Source: Opisthorchis felineus (taxonomy: Eukaryota; Platyhelminthes; Trematoda; Opisthorchiida; Opisthorchiidae). Taken from it: DNA of 64,000 bases. The DNA is taken from positions 1,274,598 through 1,338,597 of the forward strand of contig SJOL01008347.1 in the NCBI GenBank assembly GCA_004794785.1, written 5' to 3'. Below, in pieces: positions 22,770 to 34,700 of this stretch. Every line of letters begins with the position of its first letter. The first letter of the stretch is position 1. The position numbers and the translations under genes are program-made. Below the pieces are notes generated by a model that made no database searches, was not told where the DNA came from, and saw only the letters and a list, made by a program, of their open reading frames with translations.

Positions 22770-23890
22770 GCAGCACCACAGGACATAACTCATGTTTATG
22801 TAAACAGATGCTGTTTTCCTAGTGCTAACTCTTGACGAAAATTTTAACTGTAATAACTTGGTGTACAAGAAATAACCATTAACATGCATAGCTTAATTCT
22901 AAGTAGCTACCATAACTTTTGTGTCTCATGTGAGTGGCACATGAATCTAAAATGCAAAGACCTGATCATCCCCAGTTTTGAAAGCAGAGAGGGGGGTGTG
23001 CGCTCTTAAGAAACTAACTTCTCACTGTATAGACTTCTGTGTGCATCGCGTCCGCGAGGTGAAAATTCCAATTCAAAATGGTTGATTTTTGAGAACAGTC
23101 GTTTTATTTTCAGATGGGTAACTAAAATCTGTGGTGCTTCACTCCCGCCAGAAATGTTACAGACCCTGCGACACTGTGCCGGATGAATCCTACTAGCCAG
23201 CATCGTGTCCGCGAGTTCGAGGCCGGTATCAGCTAACTTACAGCTATGTGATCAGGCAACGTGTATTCGGTTACCTAGCCTTTGGGTGTGTGGCACAACC
23301 TGTGTTGGTATTCTTATGGTAAGCAGGCCAATTTATCGTCTATGAAAAATAAGGTTATCCTTCACGAAAAACACATGGTCGCAAAAATCGTGTGTTTGTA
23401 GTTGGGGAAGAGGAAATTGAACAAGACTAGAGGATACCTGAATGCTGAAGGTGCTTTCTGCTGCCATAAGCGATTTGCATGATCTTTTCCGCACTTTGGT
23501 GCAAACCCCTTAGCTTCTGCCTGGACTGCCTGGATGACCTTTTCGAGGTTGACACCACCGACGGGTTTAAAATACTTTTTATTAAAGAACTCAATAAAAA
23601 TCCTCCGACTGTTTTATGTGGTAGCTAATAAGTAGTGTTACTGAAGTGATTTCTCTGAGGATGATGGTGTGCGAAAATATGAGTAAACGTCATAGCCTGC
23701 GGCTTTAAACAGACGCGGAAGTACTAGTCAAACGAGCAGGTTAGGCTAAATATTGGCTGCTGACTCTCAGCGGATTACTTTGTGATAGTGAAGCCGTGTT
23801 GATTTTTTATCATATTACCAACCGCAATTTTTTTTCAGATGAATACCTAAAACCACACTGGATTTTCCTCACCTATTCGCCAAATGTGTA
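22770..23890. other. No gene seen
   Basis: AT-rich with no supported feature. A minus-strand open frame at 23006-23203 and a B-box-like AGTTCGAGGCC at 23213-23223 were examined and not accepted. Confidence 0.45.
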
Positions 23891-24003
23891 ACCAAGGTTC
23901 AGGCAGGACATAAGATTGAGTGAATTCCTGAAACTGTTTCTGCTTCACGAACCTAAAGAAGAGCAAAACCACTCGTAGGCTGTCGAAGCGCTTTCAGCGA
24001 CCA
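23891..24003 (+). mobile_element. Inverted-repeat transposon arm, degenerate copy D
   Basis: This aligns with the right arm of the element at 29117-29232, with many substitutions: RGACATAAG, a TTGA core, CACGAACCTAA for TGATGAGCCCCAA, GCAAAACC, GTAGGCTGTCGA and TTTCAGCGACC. The terminal GTAGTG seen in copies A, B and C is not preserved. It looks like an old, single-arm remnant of the same family. Similarity may extend left to a TATTCGCCAA block at about 23873-23882, seen in the inner part of the other copies. Confidence 0.45.
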
Positions 24004-27000
24004 CATATCTCTATAAAAAAACTAATTGCGATACCCTACCAAAGAAAACATAGAACGGCCCTTGTGCTGCATATTTATTTGAAGAATGCCTTAAACAAGA
24101 GATTCAGCTGAGATTCCGTTGCGTAACCCATCAAGCTAAAATGAGCTTGTTAGTGGGTGTATTTTGAAAAACCCATGTCAACTTCAAACATTAAAACGTT
24201 CAAACGTCCAAACGCAAACGTTCACATGTTTGCCAGAAGCTTTACAGGGTGGGAGTTACAATCGCCGTATATTCTTCTGTACACTCAGTATTTAAGCATA
24301 CGGCCAGTAGCACACCGGTACGAATAAAAGACAATGATAAATTTCTTGAAATTTTACTATATAACAGGAAAGACTCAACTAGCGCTTTGATTCACTGAGG
24401 TATGTTGGAAATAAAAAATAAAAAGTAGAAATTCCTAAGAGACAGCCATCAAAAAATTTTTCACTGCTGATACCAGACCATCTGTTAGTATGTACATAAA
24501 AAGCAACAATGAAAATAGTTGTGAAAATGCTCCACAACAACCACAGCATCAGGAGAGTTGAAACTGCTAAATAATCGATATAAATCTATGGAGAACGAAA
24601 TAACCGGAAAAATTGCGATGTTTAACAGTGCTTTATTGGCCATTGGACTTTAACCTGTTATTTCAATCAGTATATCAATGGACTGAAAGCGTTCGCTACA
24701 TCTATCCAGACTGAGCCGCAGCTAAGACAGTGATGCACCCAGCATTAGCAGATGGAGCGTCAAGGAAACTCCGTACGTCCCCAAAAGCTGCCCCCCAGCT
24801 GTCCGGCAGGTCGCCGAGCACGATAAAACAAAACAGAGTTAAATGGTATGGCCTTCGATTCACCATTGAATGTAGCTTGGATTTATGCAAGTATATTCAT
24901 ATATCACGTCGGCTTTTGGTGTTTGTCTTATAAGAAAAAAAACGTTAGCAAGTAGAAAAGTTGAATTATTATTCCTTCATGTAAACTGCCGACATAAAGC
25001 TAAGTTTACGAGTAAAACAATCCCGTAGATAGGTATGTATTCTATGGTATGACAGTAAATGCATCACCAAACACGGTCCTAATAGTTAGTAAATTTTATC
25101 CGATCACATTTAAAACCGAAATTGCTCCTCACAGTACAGGATAAACAGTAGCCACTTCAAGGAACATCCTTTATTAATACTGACCATCCTCGTGGATATT
25201 TGTGAAATTTTGAAGTCCCTCTGACGAGTGAAAAAATAAAGGTGAAATATTTATCATAGAGAGCTAATTCAGAATTCCACACCCTGTTCACTGGGCGACC
25301 GGAATGATTGTCTTTGCGGTATATTTCATTCATATAGGCTTTCGACTTAGCATAACTCATGCACTTTTACGCACAACTTTCTTTCACTCTAGCCGGCAGA
25401 TGATGACCTTCATTTTTGGGACATTGGCCTGAAGCAGCATGCAAATGACTGTAGTTTCCAAAAACTTGTAAAAACTTTACTTGATTAATCGTATCCGTAC
25501 AGGCGTATTTCAAGGCAGCTATTTACCCAAATTTCTTCCTAAGCAAAAGACAACTGGTCAGATGATCAATACTTCATTCGTAAGATGCGCAACAGGACAG
25601 AGTCAATAAAACTGGCGTCTTCAGACACTGAAAACATGAATTTCCGGGCATTAGGCGTATTCACTATAGCGTATTTACGCTATAAACAGCATACTTTTTA
25701 ACAGAATACACGAACGTGAGATTACGTTGAACTTTAGGTGTGTTTTTTTGTGCAACTAACTCTAGCAAATGGCAAACCGTCCTCCAAAAATTCTTTATTC
25801 TTAATGACTAGGACTGTTTCACTTTTCCTTCTCATTAGTTTAATTGCGTGTTCACCTGTACAAAACATTAGGAAGCGAATATAAGATAAGCCGTCCATCT
25901 GAAGTTTGCTAAATGTCAGCTGAAAAATTAGGCTGAAGAAGGAATTCCCCTGCTTTTCCTTCACCGTACGTAACAAGTTAAATAAAAATAGCGTATTAAA
26001 AATGATGGAACCGTTATGGAAAAATTTCACCAACAACCTACGCAGCTGGTCCAATCGCGCTTTTCTTCACATACCGCTTTTGAAGGTAAATAACGCTATC
26101 GGATGGTGGGTTTAACTATTATTGCAGGTATTTAATTTTTTAAAGGTTGACACAGTTTTCCCTCTCCGAGTAGAATGAGCCCGCCACTATCTTTGAAAAG
26201 GTACACTAAATGGTAAAGAAAATATTTCTTCGCTATTAATGCAAATGGTAGTAACTGAAAGAGCGCATAAGGTAGTTGGCTTGGTCACAGGTCTGGACAA
26301 CTTATCTACCGTCATCATGTTATCGCAGGTAGGTCTTTGTGCATTGGAGCGAAAGGTTGCGACGTCCACTGCCGCATCACCACGCTCCACCACACACCGA
26401 TGCGCTGGTGATGTCAACTCGACTTGTGATGAAGCGTTAGATTTTCTCACTAAATGAACAAGCTGATAGCCTCGAACTTCATCGTTGTACTAGATGTGTA
26501 CTCATTTGTCCACGTGAATTCTGTTACGATGCCTTTTTGCAACCGACAGCTGTCGGACAGTGTGACTGAACGCCAGCCAGCATGTCTCAAAAAAGAAACT
26601 GATGTTCGATGTCTATGGTATAACCTTGTGTGGTAAAATACTGTTAGCGTTTACTATGGTGGGATAGAAGTACTTTAGTGTCGTAGACCAGTATTAGCTT
26701 TAGGACATGCCCGTCAAGTCGGACCATGCCGATGTACCTCAATCAGGACAAATAATCCGCATATGTGCGCCAAACTATGTAACACGTTTCAAGCTCTGTT
26801 ACTTACGTGAATCGGAGGAGGTAGGGTCTGCTGATAAACATAAAGAAATGGTTTTAAAAACACTGGGACACCTATCCGTAGATGTCAAACCAAGTATGGA
26901 CGACTGGGGATTGCCTGTCACCTGAAGAGCTCGTAGAGCACTTAAGGTAGCTAGCATCTTCCATTAATCACGTTGTTTTGCACAATGGTCATCACACGGT

Positions 27001-27337
27001 CTTGACTGTAGCAACATTACGGACTAAAACTTCCATGGCGTTGAGCGCTAAGATGCGTTATTTGTAGACCCAAATCGGAACTCATTCACTGAAACATAAA
27101 GGTGGCAGATTTCGGTCAAATGCACGACTGATTTGATAATAATCCCAACCTAGATCACACCCACATGGGCGATTGCGGTTAGCCATCGTTCGCTTTGCTT
27201 CGCTATGTACAACGATATCCGCGAAATGTCACTCATAATACTGCTTCAGACTAGACCATCTTATATCCCCAAGGGGGCAAGACAGATATGATTTGGCTAG
27301 TTTCCTCCAAAGGAAAGCTGTCTTCGGTGATGACTGC
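24004..27337. other. No gene seen
   Basis: No supported gene over 3.3 kb. At 24193-24223 there is a short degenerate tandem of AAACGTTC-like words. A minus-strand frame at 25734-26054 contains a good internal acceptor (AATTTTTCAG, ending at 25920 on the minus strand) and a donor (ACAG|GTGAAC), which would bound a 64-base exon. That is too small to support alone. Confidence 0.45.
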
Positions 27338-27385
27338 GCAACCGCAACCGCAACCGCAACCGCAACCGCAACCGCAACCGCAGCC
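27338..27385 (+). repeat. (GCAACC)n hexanucleotide microsatellite, 8 units
   Basis: Seven perfect GCAACC units (27338-27379) and one with a single change (GCAGCC). In one frame it spells Gln-Pro repeats and in another Thr-Ala repeats, which is why long-looking frames run through it on both strands. These are repeat artefacts rather than evidence for a gene. Confidence 0.95.
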
Positions 27386-27784
27386 GACTCAAATCCAGCA
27401 AACATTTCGGTTGGTTTCAGCACCTACGAGAATGCTGCTGCTTCTTCTTTTACATGGTCAAAGTTGTTTGTTGTTGCGTTCATGCACAGTAATTTGTTTC
27501 TTCCTCCGGTTTTGTATCTTACGAAAACTATGTTGGCAGATTATACATTTCTGTCAAAATATTTATTTTCCTCTGCTTCTTTCTCTACGTTTCTGTTTTC
27601 TAGTTTCTCATTATCCTTACTGAAGCTACATCGGGATTTTCTCATATTATTATATAAACCAAAAACGTACTAGCCATCGAAGTCAGTTGCACACTTCATG
27701 CGTTTTTGCATATACCAACGCAAGTAATAGACATTAAACATCACACGAATAAATCAGCAACTTCTAACCTGATCTGTCCGTTAA
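27386..27784. other. No gene seen
   Basis: T-rich sequence on the plus strand (for example 27590-27650) between the microsatellite and the R1 repeat. Nothing recognised. Confidence 0.5.
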
Positions 27785-27959
27785 GAAGAGACTGGACCTT
27801 ACCGTGGTGTGGCGGTTTGCGCTCCTCAGCGACCCATTGAGCTCTACTGGGGGGTGTCCCGCGACACTCGCAGAGTCTCTCACACCAGGTTGGTCAATAG
27901 GTAGAGGTCTGACGAACACAGTCTCCTGGACCTCCAGGTTGGGGGTTGGAACATGTGTG
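27785..27959 (+). mobile_element. R1 repeat: tRNA-like short interspersed repeat, copy cut by the gap
   Basis: The 175 bases match the copy at 63759-63933 with only about eight differences that I can count. The 5' half holds a small hairpin (GTGTC CCGC GACAC) and AGAGACTGG/GAGTCTCTC complementarity. The 3' half has a weak A-box-like TTGGTCAATAGG and a B-box-like GGTTGGAACAT, spaced slightly wider than in a tRNA, so it may be a degenerate tRNA-derived SINE head. The copy runs into the run of Ns at 27960. Repeat collapse is a likely cause of the gap. Confidence 0.7.
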
Positions 27960-28826
27960 NNNNNNNNNNNNNNNNNNNNNNNNNNNNNNNNNNNNNNNNN
28001 NNNNNNNNNNNNNNNNNNNNNNNNNNNNNNNNNNNNNNNNNNNNNNNNNNNNNNNNNNNNNNNNNNNNNNNNNNNNNNNNNNNNNNNNNNNNNNNNNNNN
28101 NNNNNNNNNNNNNNNNNNNNNNNNNNNNNNNNNNNNNNNNNNNNNNNNNNNNNNNNNNNNNNNNNNNNNNNNNNNNNNNNNNNNNNNNNNNNNNNNNNNN
28201 NNNNNNNNNNNNNNNNNNNNNNNNNNNNNNNNNNNNNNNNNNNNNNNNNNNNNNNNNNNNNNNNNNNNNNNNNNNNNNNNNNNNNNNNNNNNNNNNNNNN
28301 NNNNNNNNNNNNNNNNNNNNNNNNNNNNNNNNNNNNNNNNNNNNNNNNNNNNNNNNNNNNNNNNNNNNNNNNNNNNNNNNNNNNNNNNNNNNNNNNNNNN
28401 NNNNNNNNNNNNNNNNNNNNNNNNNNNNNNNNNNNNNNNNNNNNNNNNNNNNNNNNNNNNNNNNNNNNNNNNNNNNNNNNNNNNNNNNNNNNNNNNNNNN
28501 NNNNNNNNNNNNNNNNNNNNNNNNNNNNNNNNNNNNNNNNNNNNNNNNNNNNNNNNNNNNNNNNNNNNNNNNNNNNNNNNNNNNNNNNNNNNNNNNNNNN
28601 NNNNNNNNNNNNNNNNNNNNNNNNNNNNNNNNNNNNNNNNNNNNNNNNNNNNNNNNNNNNNNNNNNNNNNNNNNNNNNNNNNNNNNNNNNNNNNNNNNNN
28701 NNNNNNNNNNNNNNNNNNNNNNNNNNNNNNNNNNNNNNNNNNNNNNNNNNNNNNNNNNNNNNNNNNNNNNNNNNNNNNNNNNNNNNNNNNNNNNNNNNNN
28801 NNNNNNNNNNNNNNNNNNNNNNNNNN
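27960..28826. other. Assembly gap (867 N)
   Basis: Every base is N. Six long open frames that appear to span this interval exist only because N codons are not read as stops. The left flank is R1 and the right flank is an inverted-repeat transposon cut at its left arm, so both sides are repetitive. Confidence 1.
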
Positions 28827-29241
28827 TCTTCGACAGCCCACGACCGGTTTCGCCCTTCTTGGGGCTCATCAGGTAGGCGCAGTCCCCGAGTTTCCGTCAA
28901 CCTTATGTTCTACTTGAAACCAAATTGCACGAAATTGGCGAAATACACTCATCTGCAAACAAATTTGGTTTTGCGAGAGACTCACCTGGAACCCAGCTGA
29001 ATCTCTCGTTTGTGATGTTTCCAGGCAACTGAATGTGCTGCACCAGGCCGCCTCATTTTTCAGTTGCTACGATATTCGAGATATCGCGATACATGTATAT
29101 TCGTAATGCACTGCTCAATTTGGTCTCAAGTGGAACATAAGGTTGACGGACTCTCGGGGACTGCGCCTACCTGATGAGCCCCAAGTATGGCGAAACCGGT
29201 CGTGGGCTGTCGATGTATTTTCAGCAACCTTATGGGTAGTG
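28827..29241. mobile_element. Inverted-repeat (CACTA-like) transposon, copy A
   Basis: The left arm (28828-28925) is the reverse complement of the right arm (29117-29214), with roughly 7 mismatches in 98 bases by eye. The spacer is about 190 bases and includes an AT-rich GATATTCGAGATATCG block. The right arm continues outward through TTTTCAGCAACC to GTAGTG at 29236-29241. Copy C ends at the same motif, so the terminal inverted repeat is probably about 125 bases and begins CACTAC. The outer end of the left arm is lost in the gap. There is no coding capacity, so it is a non-autonomous foldback or MITE-like element. CACTA elements are known in flatworms (SmTRC1 of Schistosoma mansoni). Membership of that superfamily is my inference from the end motif only. 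Confidence 0.75.
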
Positions 29242-31506
29242 CATTACGAACTCTTCGGCCACTTAGAGTCTAAGAGCCGTTCATCCTGGTCGCAATCCAT
29301 GAGAACGCAAAGCTTGACTTTAAGGTAACAGTAAATAAAGGGAACTTTAAGGGAACCTTATGAAGAGGAATTGAATTCCTAAGGTAAGTATCATTTGACT
29401 TCCTGCCAACCAAATTGGTGTTACGCTGAAGGGATGTGCATCAATAATTACGGCTATAAAATTATTAAAATATCAGAGATATGCGCAATACGACTATAAA
29501 TCTTACTTACAAACACAACTTTTCGCCACCTGCCTATGTTCATTCTTTTCGCGGCGCGGGAAGTTTCCACATCCGTATGATAAGTCCTGAGACCTACTGA
29601 TGGGTAGAGGAGAGATATAACTGCATACGTGAACGAGGTTCTCTCTAGCTGATGAAATGTGGTTGTACTTTTTGGCCAAGTTGCCTATGTTAAAGGTGCA
29701 TCCATCTCTGGGAATTCTAAAGCCAGTCGAAAAGTGGAACATTCATCGATAGTTTGGTGATTCAGAACATTTTACTCTCCTTGGTTACCGAATTTTGTAG
29801 CACTGTTATTTTTTAGTGTTCTTCGCACGTTCCTCGCTTTGAGTTGCGTTTATTGTCGAACACTGCGAAACTGTTTCTGGCCATTTTTCACTCTTCCATC
29901 GTTAAATGCATTGCCACGTGTGTTCAGTCGTTCACCCTTACCGTTTTAGACATTCCACGTGACACGACTCCCGGAGTATTTGACAGCTCCGCCCTGTCGT
30001 ATGACATCGTGGGAGTAACTCATGAGCTGCGAACGAATTGTTCGTGCGCATGACATCCTACATCCTCGTTCTTATTATTTTTCTATTGTTTTATGTATAT
30101 ATACATATATAGTAACAGCTTGGTAACCGAGGGCACTGCCAGCATATATACACCATGTAACGGTATACCCATCAAGTTAAACGAAATGGCATCCACCAAA
30201 TGCAGGTCACATCCCATCCTACATTCATTTGGTTCCACCAGTGTCAATAATACTATCACAGTTCTCGCACTATCGTTAATTCAACAAGAACCATCTCATA
30301 AAAATTTATATTAAGTGCTGCATACTTAAAGAAAGCAATTATCATTGCAAATGAAATTTGGCTGGTGGGATTCGTGAATATCCCCAAGAGCTGAACAGTT
30401 AAATGATATCATCTGAAAACTTGGTACGGCACAACCAATAACAACTAAGTATGAATGGATTATCGATCCGGCTTCACGCTCTGTGGCTTAGGCACATGTA
30501 TGGAGCAGAAAAGAACAATCCCAGGGTAAATTTGGACATACTAGACTGGATAGCAGTAGTAAAGTGTCTCAAGAGTTCGATGTTTGAGCACCGCGCAGGA
30601 TTGGATTTTCTGGTTAAAGTTTGTCCCCCGCTGCTTTCGAGTTTCATAAAGGACGTAGGAGGAAGTTTAATGTGAAGCTCAGCTGTGTTGCTGCAGCTCC
30701 CAGGTATGTGGGGTTTTCCGTTAAATCTCCCTTTCAACTCTTCATATATTTATTCTTTCCTTATGGATGTGTGGTATTTACTGTTGTACTTCTATAAACA
30801 ATACTGACAATGAAGTCGAGATTATGTGAGCTGGTCACGTTAGTATCTGTTTATGTGAAAAGCACCTCTGGGTACAAGATCCAGGTTGAAACTACACATT
30901 TTTGTGGTTTTTTCTTAGACCTACTTGTGTTCTATCAACTTCGTTGAACCTCAGAAATCCTGTTATAAATGGCCCGCATCAGAGCCCTAGTTTTCGGTCA
31001 GTACTTATACCAGTATATGTCCGCAGGTAGCCGAGGACCACGATGATTTGCATAGAACCGAATAAGGTCTGCATGCCATTTCTTAGCGCTGATGTAGATT
31101 TGAGGGACGCAATCAGCGAGCAAGCATTTGGAGGCCTGTTGCATGCTGCCAACCAAAAAGACATAACAAAGCACATCGACAACAGTTACTTGCATCATTC
31201 GTCAACTCCCCTAATTTTCAGGGTAAAACCAAACCTCCATTAACTCATCGCCATGGTGGTAATGGGTAAACTTGAGATATTTCATTCATAATTCACCTAG
31301 TATTAAACTTTGGATGTCAACTCTACAGGTAATGCTAAAAATGTAACAAAACCAAACTGTTTCGGACTATCTACATATATCAGTTAGAGTAATGAGTGTT
31401 GTTGACCAAGAAGGCGAAAATTGGTGCAGTGCAATGGTACGTGCACCTGCATAACCGGCTCAGATACACAAGAGTGCACGTGAAACACCCACAGAACACC
31501 TCCGTA
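29242..31506. other. Mostly non-coding stretch
   Basis: No firm gene. It contains TA-rich simple sequence at 30093-30109 and the weak exon candidate at 31087. Confidence 0.45.
31087..31222 (+). CDS. Weak candidate exon, unknown protein
   Basis: An acceptor-like GCCATTTCTTAG (ending 31086) is followed by an open frame entered in phase 2. It contains LRDAISEQAFGGLLHAA and HIDNSYLHHSSTPLIF, and a donor-like CAGG|GTAAAA lies at 31223. The mix of charged, aromatic and small residues looks protein-like and the local G+C is somewhat higher, but I recognise no family. An overlapping minus-strand frame is also open. Low confidence. Confidence 0.18.
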
Positions 31507-31582
31507 CAGGTTGGACAGTGGGTAGAGGTCTGACTTACAGTCTCCTGGCCCTCCACTATAGGGGTTGGAACATGTGTAGTGA
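31507..31582 (+). mobile_element. R1 repeat, diverged 3' fragment
   Basis: Seventy-odd bases match the 3' half of R1 as seen at 63861-63935: AGTGGGTAGAGGTCTGAC, CAGTCTCCT, CCCTCCA and GGGGTTGGAACATGTGT. It is more diverged than the other two copies and lacks the 5' half. Confidence 0.6.
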
Positions 31583-31760
31583 CCCGCCCCCTAAAACCGT
31601 AGGCTTAACCAAAGGTTTTACGCCAACCGCCGCAAACTGCGGTTGGACTTTTGAGCCGAACGTTCTGGTCGATGACCCCACTTCCGGCTGGTATTCAGGT
31701 GGATCATAGACGTGACGAAAACTTGTCATTTATCTCGACCCGATTAGCACCAAGAAACGC
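31583..31760 (+). repeat. GC-rich segment 3' of the R1 fragment, with hairpin
   Basis: G+C stays high after R1. An 8-base-pair stem (CCAACCGC 31623-31630 and GCGGTTGG 31639-31646) gives a compact hairpin. The R1 copy at 63759 also ends its visible part in a CTTGCGGTTAG segment, so this may be a further part of the same repeat. That link is inference. Confidence 0.35.
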
Positions 31761-34700
31761 GGAACCGGCAATGGGGTGTCTAAATGCTCTGCGATATCTA
31801 GAATTTCGTGCCAAGTGAAACAGGAGGTGAACTTTGTGTGGCACATTTAGCTGAAGACTGTCGTAAACGAGAGATCCTGTTTCATTTCTGGCTCAACACA
31901 AAGTAATTTTTAAATGAGCACATTTTGCCTTCCAACTATTTTGTCCCAGATTCCCGAATCCTTTCCGGTTCTAGCGGTGAACTCACCTCGTCTGTCTAAG
32001 ACGGGAAAATACGGGAAATCTAAATTGTGTTTTCAAATTTGGTGTGCTCAGATTTGGTATACCGCATTTTTCGCAAGATTCTGCAGTTGAGACACTCCGT
32101 CGGATGCTGGTCCCTAAAATAAGAATCTTTTTTTCAGCAGATGCTTACATTAACTCAAGGTTTTGGACTAAAGTCCTTAGTGGGAAGCAAAATAAACATA
32201 ACACTGGCTGAATTAGCTAAACGTAAAGCTACAGCTCATGACTAGCTTAACTTAAAATCGAATCTGTTTGCCCACCACAGGTGGTCATTGTGTCGTGGCC
32301 TTTGAAATAAAATAAATATACATAATAGTTCGGGATATTACGGTCGGACGAAATAATCCCTTTGATCGACTGCAGGCCACCTGTGAGATTGAGCAGTTCG
32401 ATTAGACAACCTAGTCGTCGTAGATTTTATGACCGATAGACATGCAATCAAAACGTTTGTAGCATTTATCTGTTTATCAGCCTTTAGAACGTATATCATT
32501 AGAAAATACAGTAATTTGTGTTCATTTGGTTTTCCTGGTTGGTTTTCACTGCTGCAACAAGAACACCCATGATCTTGCGGTGACACACCTGCACCAAGAA
32601 ACTCCACTTTTCTTAATGTAAGTTATTATATTTCTGGTTGGATGACTTTCTGATGATGAATGGAGACGAATGAGAAAACCTAGCAGAATTTTCTATTTGC
32701 TTGGACAAATATAATGTCTGAGGTCCCATGCCTCAGGTGGCCATGTAATCTCCACACAAAAGATCATTCATTTGACAGTTCGTTCAATGGTTTTGAAACT
32801 GTCCAAGTGAGCCTTTATTTTTGGAGTTGTAGGTTGGGTTGTCGTGCAAGTGAACTAAAACGGTGCTGAGAAACCTTGGTGCGTTGTGCAGCTGCTTCAC
32901 TCTTTTGTTGTGTTGATGCATAAGAGACAAGGAGTTACATATTCTTTAATAGAAATCGAACTGTAGATAATACAGCTAAAACAACAACGTCTATGGAAAG
33001 GACACTTACTAGCGAACTTTTGTCTACGTGGCGAACATTCTACCAACTTTAGTAAGTCGAACGTCACCCCTGTTTTCAGGTATGAGGTGGATTTATGCCT
33101 CTGCCCAACGGCTTTGGCAGTAGTCTGTCAGCGTTACTGATGAGCCTCCAGTATGCCTTCGGCAGTCGATCCGGTCTTGATGTAATCTGGAAACCATTCT
33201 TAGCAGGGAGTACTTCATGGGTCTCTATGAAGCATCCTAACCTTCACCGTCCAGCTGATATCTGAATCGTATACTATTCAGCTACAGGAGACAATTCAAC
33301 CGAGTGGGTAGATTTCACTAACACCATTACGCTTCAGCTTCTCGGCAAAATTCATTGTGGTGTGGCGCCTTCCACATTAAGCTTATGTGATTTTTGACAC
33401 AGTTCATCAATGAGAAAGAAAATTTTCATTCCTTCCTGTGTGGCAAATTCTCTACAAGAGTCATATATAATGTATAACAACAGTTGTGGAAACAAGCCCA
33501 AAAATACGAGCACTCAAATTCGATTCCCATAAAATGACTTTGACTGACAATTTCTCCCAGTGCGCACATAAAGTGTAACTCACACCGAATATTACCAAAT
33601 TTAAACAAAATGTATATTGCCTTATTTTTTCAGTAGCCTGAATTTGCATTAGTAACTTTATTGTGCCTTCCTGCTAATCCTAAGGTCGCTTTTGAGGCAG
33701 CCTTATGGGTGTTTCTTTCCATACGTCATTTTATCTCGATGCAGTTAAAGTCGTTACCTGAAGTCACTACCGACTAGAGACACTAATGCACAATGTCACA
33801 GATCAACCAAATCAGGAACCAGCCTATCAATTAGGCGGAGGAAATTCCGAAACCAGGTTGCAATACAAACTTACTACAAAACATGTCTTCCTACAGCTGC
33901 AGAAATTAACCGGCATGGTTGTGTCTACAACAAAACAGTGCGTAATTAAGTACGCGATAGCGAATCAAAGCCGTTACAGAAAGAAGCATAAGCTAACAGT
34001 TTAAGGAGTTTTGGAGGTTACCAGCTTGCGCAACCTGCACCTGTCATCGTACGGCTTTGGTTCCTTCCTTCCAGGCAACGAAATTTTAGACAGTAAATTC
34101 ATCAAATATATGGGTTATTTTGTGCATGAATGTTGGTATATATATATACGCTGTGTTACTATCCTTCCTGCCCAACAGGTGTCCAAAATGCTGTATTTTC
34201 ACGAGGTTGTAATCTTACGGAAAATGACGCCAGCCGACCTCTTAACTGGCATACCGAACCACAGCTTGTCATCCAACACCGGTCATGTGCTGGAACAGTT
34301 CCACTAACTGAGTTTTCTTCAGTAAATGCTTTATTACAATGCTGCTTGATGATGTAGTAATATTTTTCTTGGTCGTTCCCCTTTGGTAAGATGGTCATCA
34401 GATTTCTCACATTTATCCTTCCTCCTCACCCACCACTAGGGCATTTTCCTCACAGCCATATGACAGCTGAGCGAAGAAATTGACTAACAAGTTATTGCTG
34501 CTAACAGTGACGACAAAGTGACAAAGGTTTTCGCACCAGTTCTTCCTCTTGATGATATTATTTTCCCCATCGTTGCGCAAACTTTTTTTCAATAAAACAA
34601 TCGCGTTACGGGTAACTCCTACCAACAACAACCTACTACCAGCAACAACCTACTATGTCATAATCTCTAATGTACAAATCGGCATTAGGTAGAGGAAACC

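Noticed and set aside
23213..23223. B-box-like AGTTCGAGGCC, possible tRNA or SINE
   Set aside because: No A box at tRNA spacing on either side and no tail.
27288..27673. Open frames with Gln-Pro or Thr-Ala repeats around 27.3 kb
   Set aside because: They are open because the hexanucleotide microsatellite has no stops in those frames. The flanking peptide has no domain.
27764..29000. Six open frames of about 307-398 codons on both strands
   Set aside because: They consist mostly of N codons from the assembly gap at 27960-28826. The ends come from R1 and the foldback element.
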